DNA of 64,000 nucleotides from Cheiracanthium punctorium (GCA_038373885.1 JAWZYV010013178.1:1-64000); one strand, 5' to 3'. Counted from the stretch's first letter, positions 35,769 through 46,870 are shown. Made by a program: numbers and translations. The notes: a model not told the origin generated them from the sequence alone.

Positions 35769-36837
35769 TTCTAATTGAAAATAATTATGTGGTTCTTATA
35801 GTTGCACTTTTGATGTGTTGTACTTTTAAGTGTGATTTTTTTGTTATTGTTAATGTATGTTTTTCTGTATTTTGGTGTTTTGCGAAATTTTAAGTTGGTA
35901 ATCCAGTGTAATTAATATTAATAGCATTATCGGTAGAAGTACTTTATGCAGTTTGTATACAAAAACTGGGGTTTGAGGGCTTTCTCCTAATAGAAAATAA
36001 GGCATGCATGGTATTTGTATTTCAGTAAATTCTAAATAAGATTAAATTTTTGCTTGCTAACTAATTTTATCCTACATAAAATAGTATTGTGAATCTGGTA
36101 AATTGTTATAAGAAAAAAAATTACTTTTAAAGCGTTTAATATCTTCAAATGTGTTTTGTTTTTAGTGTCAAAATAATATACCTATTTCAGCATATGAAGA
36201 CAAAAATTAATGAAAATGTGCTAGTTGGACCGGGAATTAGGGATAATGTATTTTAAATCATTACTCTATGTTCCGGTCTTGCTAGCCGTATAGATGTTGG
36301 TACTTTGTCCAGAGACTCGAAGATTTAGCACGATGTCCCTTAACGTAAGTAAAAACCTTGTATTTTTTAGTTTAAGTAATGATTTGTGATTTAAACTATC
36401 TAAGTATTGAAAGATATTTATGTACATGCAGTATAAAACTGTGCTAAAACGGATCTTCAATTTTTATTTCCAATAGTTCAACTTTCTAACAATAGTACTA
36501 TCTAGTCTAAAAGTTTGTGCTAGTTATGCTCACCTTTCTATAAAATATGCTAAGTGCATACCTCTAAAAATATTAATGCATGTATAAAATTATGCTTTTA
36601 TAGTCAAACTGAAATTAGTTTTGCACATAAACAATCTAACTCGTATCGTATTGAAATTCTATAAATCAAGTTACTCCACTTGTGATATACAGTAAGAATA
36701 TTTTGTAGGATTACTAAAAATGTAATTTTTTCTCTAATTGATCTATAGAAAATATAAACTAGTATAATCGCTGCCTAAAATTTATCAAAAATGTGTTGGT
36801 AAGAAAAAATGTTTAGATAAATACTTTGTTTGTTTGT

Positions 36838-36990
36838 GTTTTAAGGCAAACCTGCATGCGGGGTATCTGCCTAGGATGAGGGGTGCCTTGGTAGGAAGAC
36901 TTTCTAAGGGGATCTAACGCGTATTCATGCATTTCGTATACAAAAACTTGAGTTTTGGGGGATATATGGGTAAAGTGGTTTTCTCGCAAT
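36838..36990 (-). repeat. SINE body in right arm
   Basis: Mirror of the left-arm SINE body (about 25600-25790), with the same core GGAAGACTTTCTAAGGGGATC on the plus strand. Shows that the SINE inserted before the arm was duplicated. Confidence 0.6.
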
Positions 36991-37879
36991 AGAATATAAG
37001 ACTATATCCAAATCATTATTTGTAAAATCTTTCTATGGTATAATTTTCTCACTTGCCTAACAGTAGATTAAATTTGTAGAAAATGTATGGGTATCCTAAA
37101 CCTTACTTTAATGTTAAACGACTACTTAACAAAAATAGGATATACAAAAAATTAAAACTCTTGATTAAATTTTTTTTTTCTTGATAAATTAAAAACATTT
37201 GATTAAAAAAAAATTGTTGTAAAATTAATTATTTACTTAAAATTAAAACTTGGTTAAAAAAATATTTAACTTAAAATTAAAACTGTTGGTTAAAAAAATA
37301 TTTGTTGTAAAATTACTTATTTAACTTAAAATCAAAACTTGGGTAAAAATCTCTTAAGAAAAAAAAAAATGTTTAGATAAAAAAGTTCATACACTATCTA
37401 AATCATTATTTGTAAAAACTATAGGTACTAAAATCTTTCTATGGTATAATTTTCTCACTTCCCTAACAGTAGAAGAAATGTTTAAAAAACCCTACTTTAA
37501 TATTCTAGTAAACTGTTACTTATTAAATATATGCTATAATCTTAAACGGTATACAAAAATTAGAAGTATGTATTAAGCAGCATTTATTCAATTTGCATTG
37601 GTTCTATTACTAAATGGTAAAGAAAACTAAATCCTCCTGGGGATATTGTTCATTTCTTTGCTCCACATAGTTAATTATTTAAAGAAACAAAAACAACAAC
37701 GCGTCTGCTGTGCTACGCCCTGTCTCCATTCATGCGAGGCTAGCGTGACGTGGAAAAGCATAGTAAAAATTTTTATTTGAAATGAGGCGGTAGACGAGTT
37801 CTACCGGGCGGCTGGTGGGTCCTCATTTTATAATAATATTTTTTATTTCAGGTTTAATTCATAAAGTATAGCTTATTTA

Positions 37880-38085
37880 AAATTATGTCAAAGTCTCTTA
37901 TTTTGATACTAAATGTTAAAGTCTGAAAAAATTACAAGTCTCCTTATTTCAAAAATATGTCACAATCTGAAAAAAATTACAAGTATCCTTATTTGTAAAA
38001 TATGTGAAAATCTGAAAATTTTTCCTAGTCCCCTTATTTCAAAAATATGTCACAATCTGAAAAAAATTTCAAGTCCCCTTATTTG
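37880..38085. repeat. subterminal tandem repeats, right arm
   Basis: Mirror of the left-arm 58-bp units (ATATGTCACAATCTGAAAAA and CAAGTCCCCTTATTT motifs), about four copies. Confidence 0.75.
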
Positions 38086-38244
38086 AAAAAAGGAAAAAAA
38101 TTCTTATCAACCCTTCGAACATCCGCTCCCCACATCCGCTCCGACCACGCCCCCCTCTCTCTCTCGACCCAGGGAAAGCATCCGAACGGATCCGCAGAAT
38201 TAACATGGGATCCGCATGAGGTGAACTCTTGATTATCTACTACT

Positions 38245-38250
38245 TTTACG
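38245..38250. repeat. target-site duplication TTTACG (right)
   Basis: Directly follows CTACTACT and matches 24258-24263. Confidence 0.9.
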
Positions 38251-39074
38251 TATTAATTTCATCTCATTATTATAAAATTTTCTTATATTAAGCAATAAAT
38301 AAAACCCCATATGTATAAACCGAAGTATGTTCCTTCAACAATAATGCAACTGTTAAACAGTAGTTAAAATAATCCTATTACTCCGTACTCTAAAATGCTC
38401 AGAATGTCTCCTCACAAGATACCCTCGTATTATGTGCTCTTACAAACAGTAAACTTATAATAAATAAAAACTTAAAGGAGTATCCAACTCAAGAAATTGT
38501 GCAATACATCCTCTTCAATATAATGCCTGGTGTAGTTTTGCGGATTTGATTTGTGGGATTGCGGGATTATTTATTGAGATTTCGGGATTAAAACTTTTTT
38601 TTCAGTAAATTGCATGACAATTATGTCTCTTGTTTATCTAGTATCATGCATAGAATCCACTTAAAAATAATTTTGTTTTTCCACTTTCAATTTTTGCGAC
38701 ATAAACTGCTCAAAAGCCACGCAAAATGACAGTATTTTTAAAAGAACAGCCTAAAGTAGCATGAATATTATAGTATCCTTTACGGATAGTATTGTTCCAA
38801 TTTTTTGACGGAAAAATAAACTCCTCCACGATTTCACCACTTTGTTCGGAAAGGGAAACTACGCGTCACACGCCGCCTGAGAAAAAGGGGGGGTGCGGGG
38901 GCAGACAACTTTCCCTCTTCCACTCCCACTGACTCACCCCTTTTCTTTGCACTCCTGTTTTGACAGAGATAGATCTACGCACGTAATTCGTGGGGGAAAG
39001 CATGCAAAAATATTTCTCGGGCATTTCTGGGATTTTGAGCAAGCATTCCAAATCAAAGCTTGGGAGCGAAAGGG
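38251..39074 (+). other. 3' region of piggyBac element
   Basis: Non-coding piggyBac sequence displaced from its transposase by the palindrome. A GC-richer segment (38860-39070) leads to the terminal GCGAAAGGG. The short ORFs on both strands here have no family support. Confidence 0.7.
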
Positions 39075-39286
39075 TTAAATTTAGTTGTGTGCATTGAAAT
39101 TAGTTATAAATTCTCTTTAAAATGATGTATGAATTTGTATTTTGTGAAACTTACCACATCCTATAAGCATGCAAATTTAAAAAACCTAAAAATTTCCAAA
39201 AGTGTCCACAATTTTGGTCACCACTTTATATCTTATAAATAAATATGAAATTCTGTTTGTTTGTTTGTTTGTAGATTTGATTTTTA

Positions 39287-39765
39287 TACAAATCCACTAA
39301 AATGGACCTATCGGCCTGAAATTTAGCACAAATATGCAAAATAATATAGAATAAATCATAGTCCACTTTAAAACTTTGAAAGTCCACCCGTTCCCGGAAT
39401 TTAAGAGATTTTTTATGCTCTTCACGCAAAAATCTTTCCGTAATTGTAACCCCTGTAGTGAAAAAAGTGTGAAATAAGGATCGTGGTTGCCATGTGTGGC
39501 GATTTTGCCGAATAAAATGTCGTTCGTATACAAATCCACAAAAATGAACCTATCGGCCTAAAATTTAGCACAGATATGTAAAATAATATAGAATAAATCG
39601 TAGTCCACTTTAAAACTCTGAAAGTCCACCCGTTCCCGGAATTTAAGAGATTTTTTATGCTCTTCACGCAAAAATCTTTCCGTAATTGTAACCCCTGTAG
39701 TGAAAAAAGTGTGAAATAAGGATCGTGGTTGCCATGTGTGGCGATTTTGCCGAATAAAATGTTTT
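39287..39765. repeat. two tandem copies of a 242-bp repeat
   Basis: Copies start at 39287 and 39529 with TACAAATCCACWAAAATG and share CCTATCGGCCTRAAATTTAG and GTCCACCCGTTCCCGGAATT. A GTTT repeat precedes the first copy. ORFs through it repeat themselves and are not genes. Related wording near 21150-21210 suggests a dispersed family. Confidence 0.85.
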
Positions 39766-40424
39766 AAATTCTCAAAGTAAAAATAAAAGAATAATAATGA
39801 TTTTTTTTTTGTTAGTTTATATTCGTAAGGTTATTTTTTTTTAAATTATAATATCGTGTGCATGGGAAATCAGAGCAGGAATGTAATGCTTTACACGCAA
39901 AACAATAAGAATTGAAGATTTCCGAGGCTAATGTGTAATTTTTTTTAGTTTGGCGAAAAAATAAAATGGCTGAAATATGGATTTTGAGTAAGTGAGTTCT
40001 ACCGGTTTGCACAGTTTTCGGCTTGGCACAATTTATTGAGAGCTTAAGGAAATAGATTTTTGAAAACAAGTGCAAAGGTTTTATTAGAATACAGCGTTAA
40101 ATTTTAATGATCCGTGAAGAAATAATGCAGTTATTAGGGGATTTCAAGCGATCTAACTTAAGAATTCTCGCCAATTGAGTACATTGATTTAAGTTGGGGG
40201 AATTCCGCCAAATTTCAGAAAATTGAAATCTTCTCATTTAGTACATCGGAGTAACGATGAATAAAACACATTATCTATATAAATAAAATTAGACTTTTGT
40301 CTGTACATTTCTTGGAATTCAAAAATTTTGCGATTTCTATCCGTTTCAAGCACCCGGGAATCCGATGCGACTCTCAAAAAAAAGTTTGTCATTCTGTCAT
40401 TCTGTCCGTGACACTTTTTTTGTT

Positions 40425-41640
40425 TAAGCATCACGTAAAAACGACTGAAGCGAATGATATGAAATTTGGTGTCATGATAGGTGGTCACTCAACTTAAAAC
40501 ATAGATGTCGAATTTTTAAAAAATCGTGATTAGATTTTCAGATTTTGCGAAAATCGTTTCAAATGGCGTAAATTTGTGTTCAAGCATCACGCAAAAACGA
40601 CTGAAGCGAATGATATGAAATTGGGTGTCATGATAGGTGGTCACTCAACTTAAAACATAGGCGTCGAATTAAAAAAAAATCTTGATTAGATTTTCAGATT
40701 TTGCGAAAATCGTTTCAAGCTGCGTAAATTTGTGTTCAAGCATCACGCAAAAATGACTGAAGCGAATGATATGAAATTGAGTAACATGATAGGTGGTCAC
40801 ACAACTTAAAACATAGGCTTCCAATTAAAAAAAATCCTGATTGGATTTTGAGATTTTGCGAAAATCCTTTCAAACTGCGTAAATTTGTGTTCAAGCATCA
40901 CGTAAAAACGACAGAAGCGAATGATATGAAATTGAGTGACATTACATGTGGTCACTCAACTTAAAACATAGGTGTCGAACTTTAAAAAAATCTTGATTGG
41001 ATTTTGAAATTTTGCGAAAATCATTTCAAACTGCGTAAATTTGTGTTCGCACATCATGTAATAACTGCAAAGGTGAAAAAATGATATTTGGTGAAATGAT
41101 AGGTGGTCACTCACCTTAAACTATAAGCATCTAATTAAAAAAAATCCATCAGATTTCGAGATTTTGTGAAAATCATTTAAAATTGAGTGAATCTTTGTTC
41201 CTGTATTATGTAATAACGACTAAAGCGAATGATATGAAATTTGGTCACACGATAGATGGTTGCTCAACATAAACTATAGGAGTCCAATTTTTAAACATTT
41301 TTATTAGAGAGATTTTGTGAAAATTCTCTCAAAATACGTTTACATTTCTTCAAACATCACGTAATAACGACTAATACGAATGATACGAAATTTAGTGATA
41401 TTATAGGTAGTTGCTAATCTTAATTTATAGGCGTTGAATTTTAAAAATATTTTGCTTACATTTTGAGATTTTTCGAAAATCGTTTTAAAATGCTGAAAAT
41501 TTGTTCCAGCATTACGAAATAAAGACAGCAGGGAATGAAACGAAATTGGGTGACGTGATAGATTGTCACTCAACTTAAATTCTAGGCTTCCAATTTTTTA
41601 AAAATGTTGATTAGATTTTGAGATTTTCCGAAAACGCGAA
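40425..41640 (+). repeat. 155-bp tandem array inside Helitron
   Basis: About eight units spaced 155-156 bp (for example starts at 40581, 40737, 40892), each with AAGCATCACGYAAAAACGAC, GATATGAAATT and GGTGGTCACTCAACTTAAA. Later units are increasingly diverged. Confidence 0.85.
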
Positions 41641-42600
41641 TATTAGAACACGGAGAATATTTTTCACTATTCATTTTGCTGTAACTTGCCGCTAAATGGC
41701 GCTGCAAAGCATCAACTTCTATACCGTTCGACCGATCGGCATAAAATTTTTTATACTTACACATTTGAGCATGAAGAATATATTCTAACTGCGTTCCTTT
41801 TGATGTTACTCACCACTAGATGACACTGCAATGCATTATTATTTTAACTCGCCTCTAGATGACGCTGCAGCAGGCCAAATTCTTGACCATTCAAACGGTC
41901 GCTATGAAAATCAGTATACATAGCTATTTGAACAATGAGAATATTTTGGCGTCATCCATTTTGCTATAACTCGCCACTTGACGGCGCTGTAGCAAATCAT
42001 TACTTTAATTAACTACTAGATGGCCCTGCAGTGTATCACTTCTTGACTGTGCAAATGATCGTTATGAAAATTGGTATACATAGATAGTTGAACACGGTCG
42101 CTATGAAAATCAGTATACATAACTATTTGAACAATGAGAATAATTTGGCGTTATCCATTTTGCTGTAACTCGCCACTTGACGGCGCTGTAGCAAATCATT
42201 ACTTTATTGAACCACTAGATGGCCCTGCAGTGTATCACTTCTTGACTGTGTAAATAATCGCTATGAAAATAGGTATACATAGATATTTGAACACGGGGAA
42301 GAGTTTGGCACTATTCATTTTCCTATAACTTGCCACTAGATGTCGCGTCAACACATGAACTTCAGGACTGTCCAGCCGATAGTCATGAAAATTCGTATAC
42401 ATCGATATCTGAATGCGAAAAATATTTTCGCCGTATCCGTTTTGCTAAAACTCGCCACTAGATTGCGCTACGCTGCATGGCCTTCTGCACCGTAAAAACG
42501 ATTGCCTTGCAATTCGGTATACATGATTATTGGACACAATATAACGCGATATCCACTTTGCTATATCTGTTTATTACAATGAATAGTAATCAGCACAAAT
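41640..42600 (+). repeat. second tandem array inside Helitron
   Basis: Units with CCATTTTGCTATAACTCGCC, a TGGCGCTG-type motif and GTATACATAGATATTTGAAC, in about eight diverged copies including one higher-order duplication near 41885-42260. Confidence 0.75.
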
Positions 42601-42654
42601 CGTAATATCAAAAAGTCCATTCATTCCCGTGCGAAGAACGGGTACTTCAGCTAG

Positions 42655-45276
42655 TTTATATATAAATATTTTTGTTTTTGAAAATATTCATTTTAAACAT
42701 TAGTGCTGTTATTTTGAAGATGCTTTTTAAAAAAATTAGATTATGCTATTAATGAGGCATTAAAAAAACCTCTAAATTAAATGCTAGTGTAATTGTAATG
42801 TTTTTAAACAAATTTTCATTTCTAAATGCTTAAAAAAAAATAAATAAAAAAAAGCTCTTTAAAGGAAACTGGTTTAGAATAATTTAAAATTCATTTCTTA
42901 AAAATGTAAAATATTGGCTATATATAACTGTGATTAAAATTAATGGTTTATTAGTTTTATTAGAATAGTTTTAATAATTATATATTTTTTTACTATTATT
43001 GATATTGCAAAGCTTATTGGCCCTCAGTAACTTTTAATAAATATATCTGTAGGCATTTTCTATGAGAAAAGCTCAAACTTTCTACATCACCTCATTAATA
43101 TATGGGGGTATATTTTACTTATCGGGGATTTTTGTAAGAGTGCTGTATAAAAAATAAAAGTTTGTATTCATCTCCATTAAATCTCATGAAAATTTTATTC
43201 GATACCATAAAGTGACATTGTAATTTATTCTAAATGTCTATGATCAATATTTAAAGAAGAAAACTGTAGGTCAGGGTTCTTGGACACGCTCAGACAGTAA
43301 TAGGGATTGGAAGTGATTATGATTTTTATTTAATATTAAACATATTAAGCTTTTTACTTTCACTGTAAATTCTCATGAAAATTATTTAGGTTTTGTTGTT
43401 AAGACAGATCTACACGAGAGCTGTCTGCTTAATTAAGGCATGCCTTGGGCGGAGGACTTTGTAAGGGGTTTTAACCCAAATTCACGTTACATCTGGAGAA
43501 AACAGCCACACGGTAGGCCGAAACCCTAGAAATTCACACTTTAGTCGTTATCAACTGTCATGAAATTTGAAAAAGTTATTTATACTATAATGTAAAAGTT
43601 ACTTGATTAAATTTTTTACGATTTTATAAGATAGATTTATATCTTATAAAGCTCCCTTTCCCTTCTTTATAAGGCTTATAACTTATTAAACTTTTAAGAT
43701 TAAAAAAAAATATATATGCTGAAATACGCAAGAATGGCGATATATAAATAATTAGAAGGATAACTTATCAAATATTGAACCTCATATATGAATAAAATAA
43801 AGCAATATATATATATATATAATGAGAGTATTATTAAGAAAAGGGGGAAAGTATTATTTACTTTTTTTCAACAAATACCTTTTTTGCATAAAATATTTTG
43901 TATTGCATTAAAAATAAAAATAAATAAATAAAAAAAAAAGCCCTAAAATATTCAGAAAGCATTTAAAAAGAGTACAGCCGATTGGGATCGTGGTGGACAG
44001 GTTTTTCTTTTTGGCCCAGCTTGTGGAAAAGAGAGATTTTGTGACCCCACGACCCTACCCTCTTACGCCATGCCTCTGAAACCGTGAAACACGGGGTTAC
44101 AAGAAATCAACAAAGTACATTCTCGCCAATACCTAAGTTTGACATGCTATGGAAGCTTTACTTATAATTTTTTTTTCACACTTAATTTCTAAATCCTTTT
44201 AATTATTTCACTCAAGTAACCCGAACATGAAATATAAACTTTATTTCACAGTTGAAAAGTATCTTAGTTTTTTTTTCCCAAGCTATTCATACGATACGAA
44301 CTATTTAACAGCGGCGGATAACAATGCTGATAGCGCTTACTTTCAGTGTTGTTTTGTTAGTTGTTTATTATGTTTCGATATGATGAGATGAGAGTATTGA
44401 GAGTGTGAGGTAAAGGAAGACTTCCAGTTTCCTGGCTTTCGTGTTGTTCGGATTAAAAAGTAAAGAGACAAGTAAAAATATTTTTCACTAAGACTAATTG
44501 GATTAAGACATTTGTTAAATGAATAATTAAGTTCTTTAACATTGTTTTAATCTTTTTGGTTAGCCCTATATAACTTGGTAACAACGGTGAGCTTCAACAA
44601 CAGTAAGTGAAATATTTATCTAACTATTGCATTAAAAATTATTTTGTTTTTCTTTATAAGGTACATGGGGTTAAGCAATTTATTTCTTTATTTATTTTAT
44701 TGTACATTATGCTAGCTCCAATTTTCAACGTTTATTGTATTACATTTTTTAGTTATAGATAGTTTCTTGTATCTGTTTTTAAGGATCTTTATTTTCAGAC
44801 TTTTTTTTTTTAAATTTTTAAATTTATTTAGATCATAAAAATAAGGAATAAAACAGTGCTGTTTATACTGACATTAATCTCACTTAAGAAAAGACACAAA
44901 TTGTATCTGCATTCAATATATGTGCATTTTAATCGGAAAATATCTGCATAAAAAATATCAAGCTTTTTGACTTAGAAAAAATAGGAGGTTTTTCATTTTT
45001 GGAAACTTAGCAAGTCTGTATTCAACAGGGGAAAAAATTTTACAAAAAGCTATTTTCTTCTTTAGAAAGAAGATTATACAATGAAATATAAAAGTACATA
45101 AATATGAAAATAGGTCTTTGCTTGAAGTTTATATTTCTTTTTATTAACAAATAATGTACATTTTTTTTTTTTTTTTCGTGGGTAAGAGGAACTGCCCATA
45201 AAATAAAAGTTCAGTAATATAAAATAAAATATTTACACGAAATAAGTGCTTTTCTCATAATAAACATGGGTTTATT
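42655..45276. other. AT-rich non-coding stretch
   Basis: No gene supported. It contains a SINE body at about 43425-43560, an AT dinucleotide run at 43807-43822, and poly-A/poly-T runs. Segment 43980-44090 is less AT-rich but unassigned. Confidence 0.5.
43425..43560 (-). repeat. SINE body fragment
   Basis: Plus strand reads AAGGCATGCCTTGGGCGGAG, GACTTTGTAAGGGGTT and TTCACGTTACATCTGGAG, the reverse complement of the SINE core order at 18.6 kb. The tRNA-like head is degraded. Confidence 0.6.
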
Positions 45277-45333
45277 AATAATTAATGCTATAATTAGTTC
45301 TCTACTGCAACAATCAACCCATTAAAAGTAATG

Positions 45334-45367
<34 letters not shown>

Positions 45368-45659
45368 GAATGACTACACCACTGGGACTAATTTTGTTAA
45401 AAATACTTAGTTAAATCAAAAAATATTTGTATGCTTTCAGGAAAATGTCTGATGAAATTAAAAAGGAAAGCTTTTTGTGAAATTAACCGAAATTATTTGG
45501 TGATTCAACAAATATTGGTTAATTCTTCAAATAATACCCTTAGTTTCAGAAAAAGCTTTTAATTTAATCAAACGTTTTTTAAAAACAAATAATTTTATTG
45601 ATTTAGCTAAGAAATTAAAAAACTTTGTAAAAAACACACATAAGAAGTAAAAGGAAAGA

Positions 45660-45706
45660 GGATACGCACGTTTCGTTCAAAAATTGTTTTGAACTCCTTC
45701 AGTCCA
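45660..45706 (-). ncRNA. hammerhead ribozyme motif, element A left arm
   Basis: Mirror of the right-arm motif: CTGAAGGA, stem II GTTC/GAAC, GAAA, two-base-pair stem III AC/GT around a GTGC loop, and GTA before the predicted cleavage point. One extra base follows the usual CUGANGA core, as in all copies here. Confidence 0.6.
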
Positions 45707-45767
45707 AGCCCTTCAACGTAAAGAACACAGGGAACTAGTTCCCTGTGTTCTTTACGTCGAAGGGCTT

Positions 45768-45813
45768 GGACTGAAGGAGTTCAAAAAAATTTTTGAACGA
45801 AACGTGCGTATCC
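45768..45813 (+). ncRNA. hammerhead ribozyme motif, element A right arm
   Basis: GGA CTGAAGGA, stem II GTTC/GAAC across an A/T loop, GAAA, stem III AC-GTGC-GT, then A and TCC. GGA and TCC pair as stem I next to the predicted cut. Short stem III is typical of the hammerheads of Penelope-like elements. Confidence 0.62.
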
Positions 45814-46029
45814 TCTTTCCTTTTACTTCTTATGTGTGTTTTTTACAAAATTTTTCTAATTACTTTATCGTTTAACACCAGTATTTTGAGTGTTTTTTCA
45901 GCGATTTAGCTAAGTATTTTTAACAAAATTAGTCCCAGTGGTGGAAAGTTATTTATATATTAATAATAATTATTATTACTGTAATGGGCTGTTTACTGTC
46001 CTAGAGAACTAATTATGAAACTAATTACG

Positions 46030-46320
46030 GTATTTTGTAAATCTGTAAGGTGCTGGCCGGTTTTCGATATTTTGTCGTTGCCGATACCGTACCAAAAACG
46101 TTATGGCTTTGGTTCAAAGATGGCATAGGGCTGGGCCGACACCGTTGTCGTTTTTGCCGACACCTATCCAAAACCACCCCATCCTTTCGGTCTGACACAC
46201 GCCCAGGCGGACGCAATTTTGACATTTTCGGTACCGACTGAGCGATATCGCCCCGGCACATGCTGCGTCAGCATGCCGGTGTCGGCCCAAAACTTATCCG
46301 ATAGGCTTGTGCTTGCTGGG
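46030..46320 (-). repeat. right terminal inverted repeat, GC-rich subterminal zone
   Basis: Minus strand starts CCCAGCAAGCACAAGCC and contains repeated GTCGGC motifs (GGGCCGACACCGGCATG, GGTGTCGGCAAAAACGAC). It mirrors the 5620-5870 end. The tail of the RNase H reading frame enters this sequence by chance. Confidence 0.7.
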
Positions 46321-46870
46321 CAGCAGGGTTGGTGAAACCAGGAATATGCTGAATTGTGTAACTAAAACCCTGTAGATATAGTAGCCATCTATTTACAATG
46401 TCAGGTTGCTTGTCAAGCTGTATGTGAAAAGTAAGTGGTTTAGCATCAGTGAGAATCACAAAGTCTTTCCCATACAAATACTCATGAAAATGTTTTACTG
46501 AAGCAAAAATTGCATATAACTCCCTTCGAATTGATGGATATCTTGATTGAGCAGGGGTTAGTTGCTTAGAGTAAAATTCAACAGGAAAGAAATTATCATC
46601 ATGTCTTTTCATTAATATTCCACAAATGGCTGCTTTCGAAGCATCAGTCCCCAAGTATAGCTTATCATTCTCATCAATGTTTTTTAGAGTGGCTTTTGTT
46701 AAAATTGCCTCCTGGATTTATTCATAAGCATTCTGACATTGTTGACTCCAAATGAAAGGTGTATTTTTTTTAGTTAAGTTGACTAAAAAAATGATAGGCT
46801 GTGAGAGCCTGAGATAGGCTGTGTGCACTATCTCGGCAAAATTAAAAATTAAATGTCTGAAGTAATTGAG
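46321..46870 (-). pseudogene. Ty3/gypsy RT end and RNase H half
   Basis: Minus strand shows the RT C-terminal block (TKKNTPFIWSQQCQNAYE), then RNase H with GTDASKAAICGIL, YSRYPSIRRELYA-type sequence, HEYLYGKDF, LTDAKPL and the YTIQHIPGFTNPA linker. It ends exactly where the giant insertion begins; the rest of the linker and the integrase lie at 4380-5619. Its upstream edge is fused to copia RNase H at about 46870. One frame break lies near 46715. Confidence 0.85.

Larger units (their letters stand above)
24264..38244. mobile_element. 14-kb palindromic Polinton-like element
   Basis: Two inverted arms (24264-31438 and 31504-38244) meet at a roughly 65-bp spacer. The arms are almost identical, with single-base differences and two indels: the right arm lacks 31053-31400 near the apex and about 86 bp of AT-rich repeats near 25.3 kb. 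Termini are AGTAGTAGATAATC and its inverse, with a 6-bp duplication TTTACG. Polinton/Maverick elements are known for 6-bp duplications, long TIRs and AG-starting ends, often with short terminal repeats; this is the basis of the family call. No DNA polymerase B, integrase, ATPase or capsid gene is present, so the element is non-autonomous. Each arm carries the same genes and the same SINE insertion, so the palindrome formed after those were in place. Confidence 0.85.
21774..39074 (+). mobile_element. piggyBac element carrying the palindrome
   Basis: Left end TTAA (21770-21773) then CCCTTTCGC; right end GCGAAAGGG then TTAA (39075-39078). TTAA targets and CCC-starting ends define piggyBac. Removing the 13,981-bp palindrome and one TTTACG leaves about 3.3 kb, a normal autonomous piggyBac size. 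It sits inside the Tc1/mariner-like remnant. Confidence 0.88.
21350..39227. mobile_element. Tc1/mariner-like remnant split by nested insertions
   Basis: The left end (TA then CAGTTGTGGCCACAATTGTGGAC) and right end (reverse complement AAAGTGGTGACCAAAATTG then TGGAC, next to TA) are inverted relatives. They stay similar for about 150 bp (left 21350-21505, right about 39085-39227), including CACAAAATGCAAACTC against CACAAAATACAAATTC. Without the piggyBac insertion the element is about 0.57 kb and has no transposase, so it is MITE-like. Confidence 0.7.
40274..42654 (+). mobile_element. non-autonomous Helitron
   Basis: Starts TCTATATAAATAAAA after A and ends with a hairpin (CCCGT 42626-42630, ACGGG 42638-42642), eight bases, then CTAG, followed by T. 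TC start, 3' hairpin, CTRR end and insertion between A and T define Helitrons. 2381 bp, no Rep/helicase ORF. Most of the interior is two minisatellite arrays. Confidence 0.9.
45277..46020. mobile_element. palindromic hammerhead element A
   Basis: Centred on GGAACTAGTTCC (45731-45742) with near-perfect inner arms of about 120 bp and more diverged outer arms reaching 45277 (ATAATTAGTTCTCTA) and 46020. Inner arms each hold a hammerhead motif. The right arm continues into CTTTATCGTTTAACACCAGT and ATTTTGAGTGTTTTTT, also present at 54.77 and 57.07 kb. An ATT repeat sits at 45335-45364. No protein gene. Confidence 0.75.
5620..46320. mobile_element. 40.7-kb TIR-bounded insertion in a gypsy pol gene
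   Basis: The left end starts CCCAGCAAACACAGCC and the right end is its inverted relative, CCCAGCAAGCACAAGCC on the minus strand. Similarity continues for about 47 bp, including a shared GGGCCGACAYCGGCA block, and both ends then carry roughly 260 bp of GC-rich sequence with repeated GTCGGC/GCCGAC motifs. The left flank ends in CA and the right flank begins with CA. Deleting the interval plus one CA joins the gypsy RNase H part (ending N-P-A) in frame to the integrase part (starting D-Y-S-S-R), recreating the conserved linker. The interior holds later nested elements (copia, Tc1/mariner, piggyBac, palindrome, Helitron, SINEs). After subtracting them roughly 12 kb of non-coding AT-rich sequence remains. 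No transposase matching these ends was recognised, so the class is unknown. Confidence 0.7.

Noticed and set aside
24264..38244. The palindrome as a pure assembly artefact
   Set aside because: Arms differ by single bases and two indels, and the element has a perfect 6-bp TSD and a natural host (piggyBac) on both sides. Not fully excluded without reads.
38866..39078. Overlapping ORFs at the piggyBac right end
   Set aside because: They run into the terminal repeat and have no domain; treated as piggyBac non-coding end.
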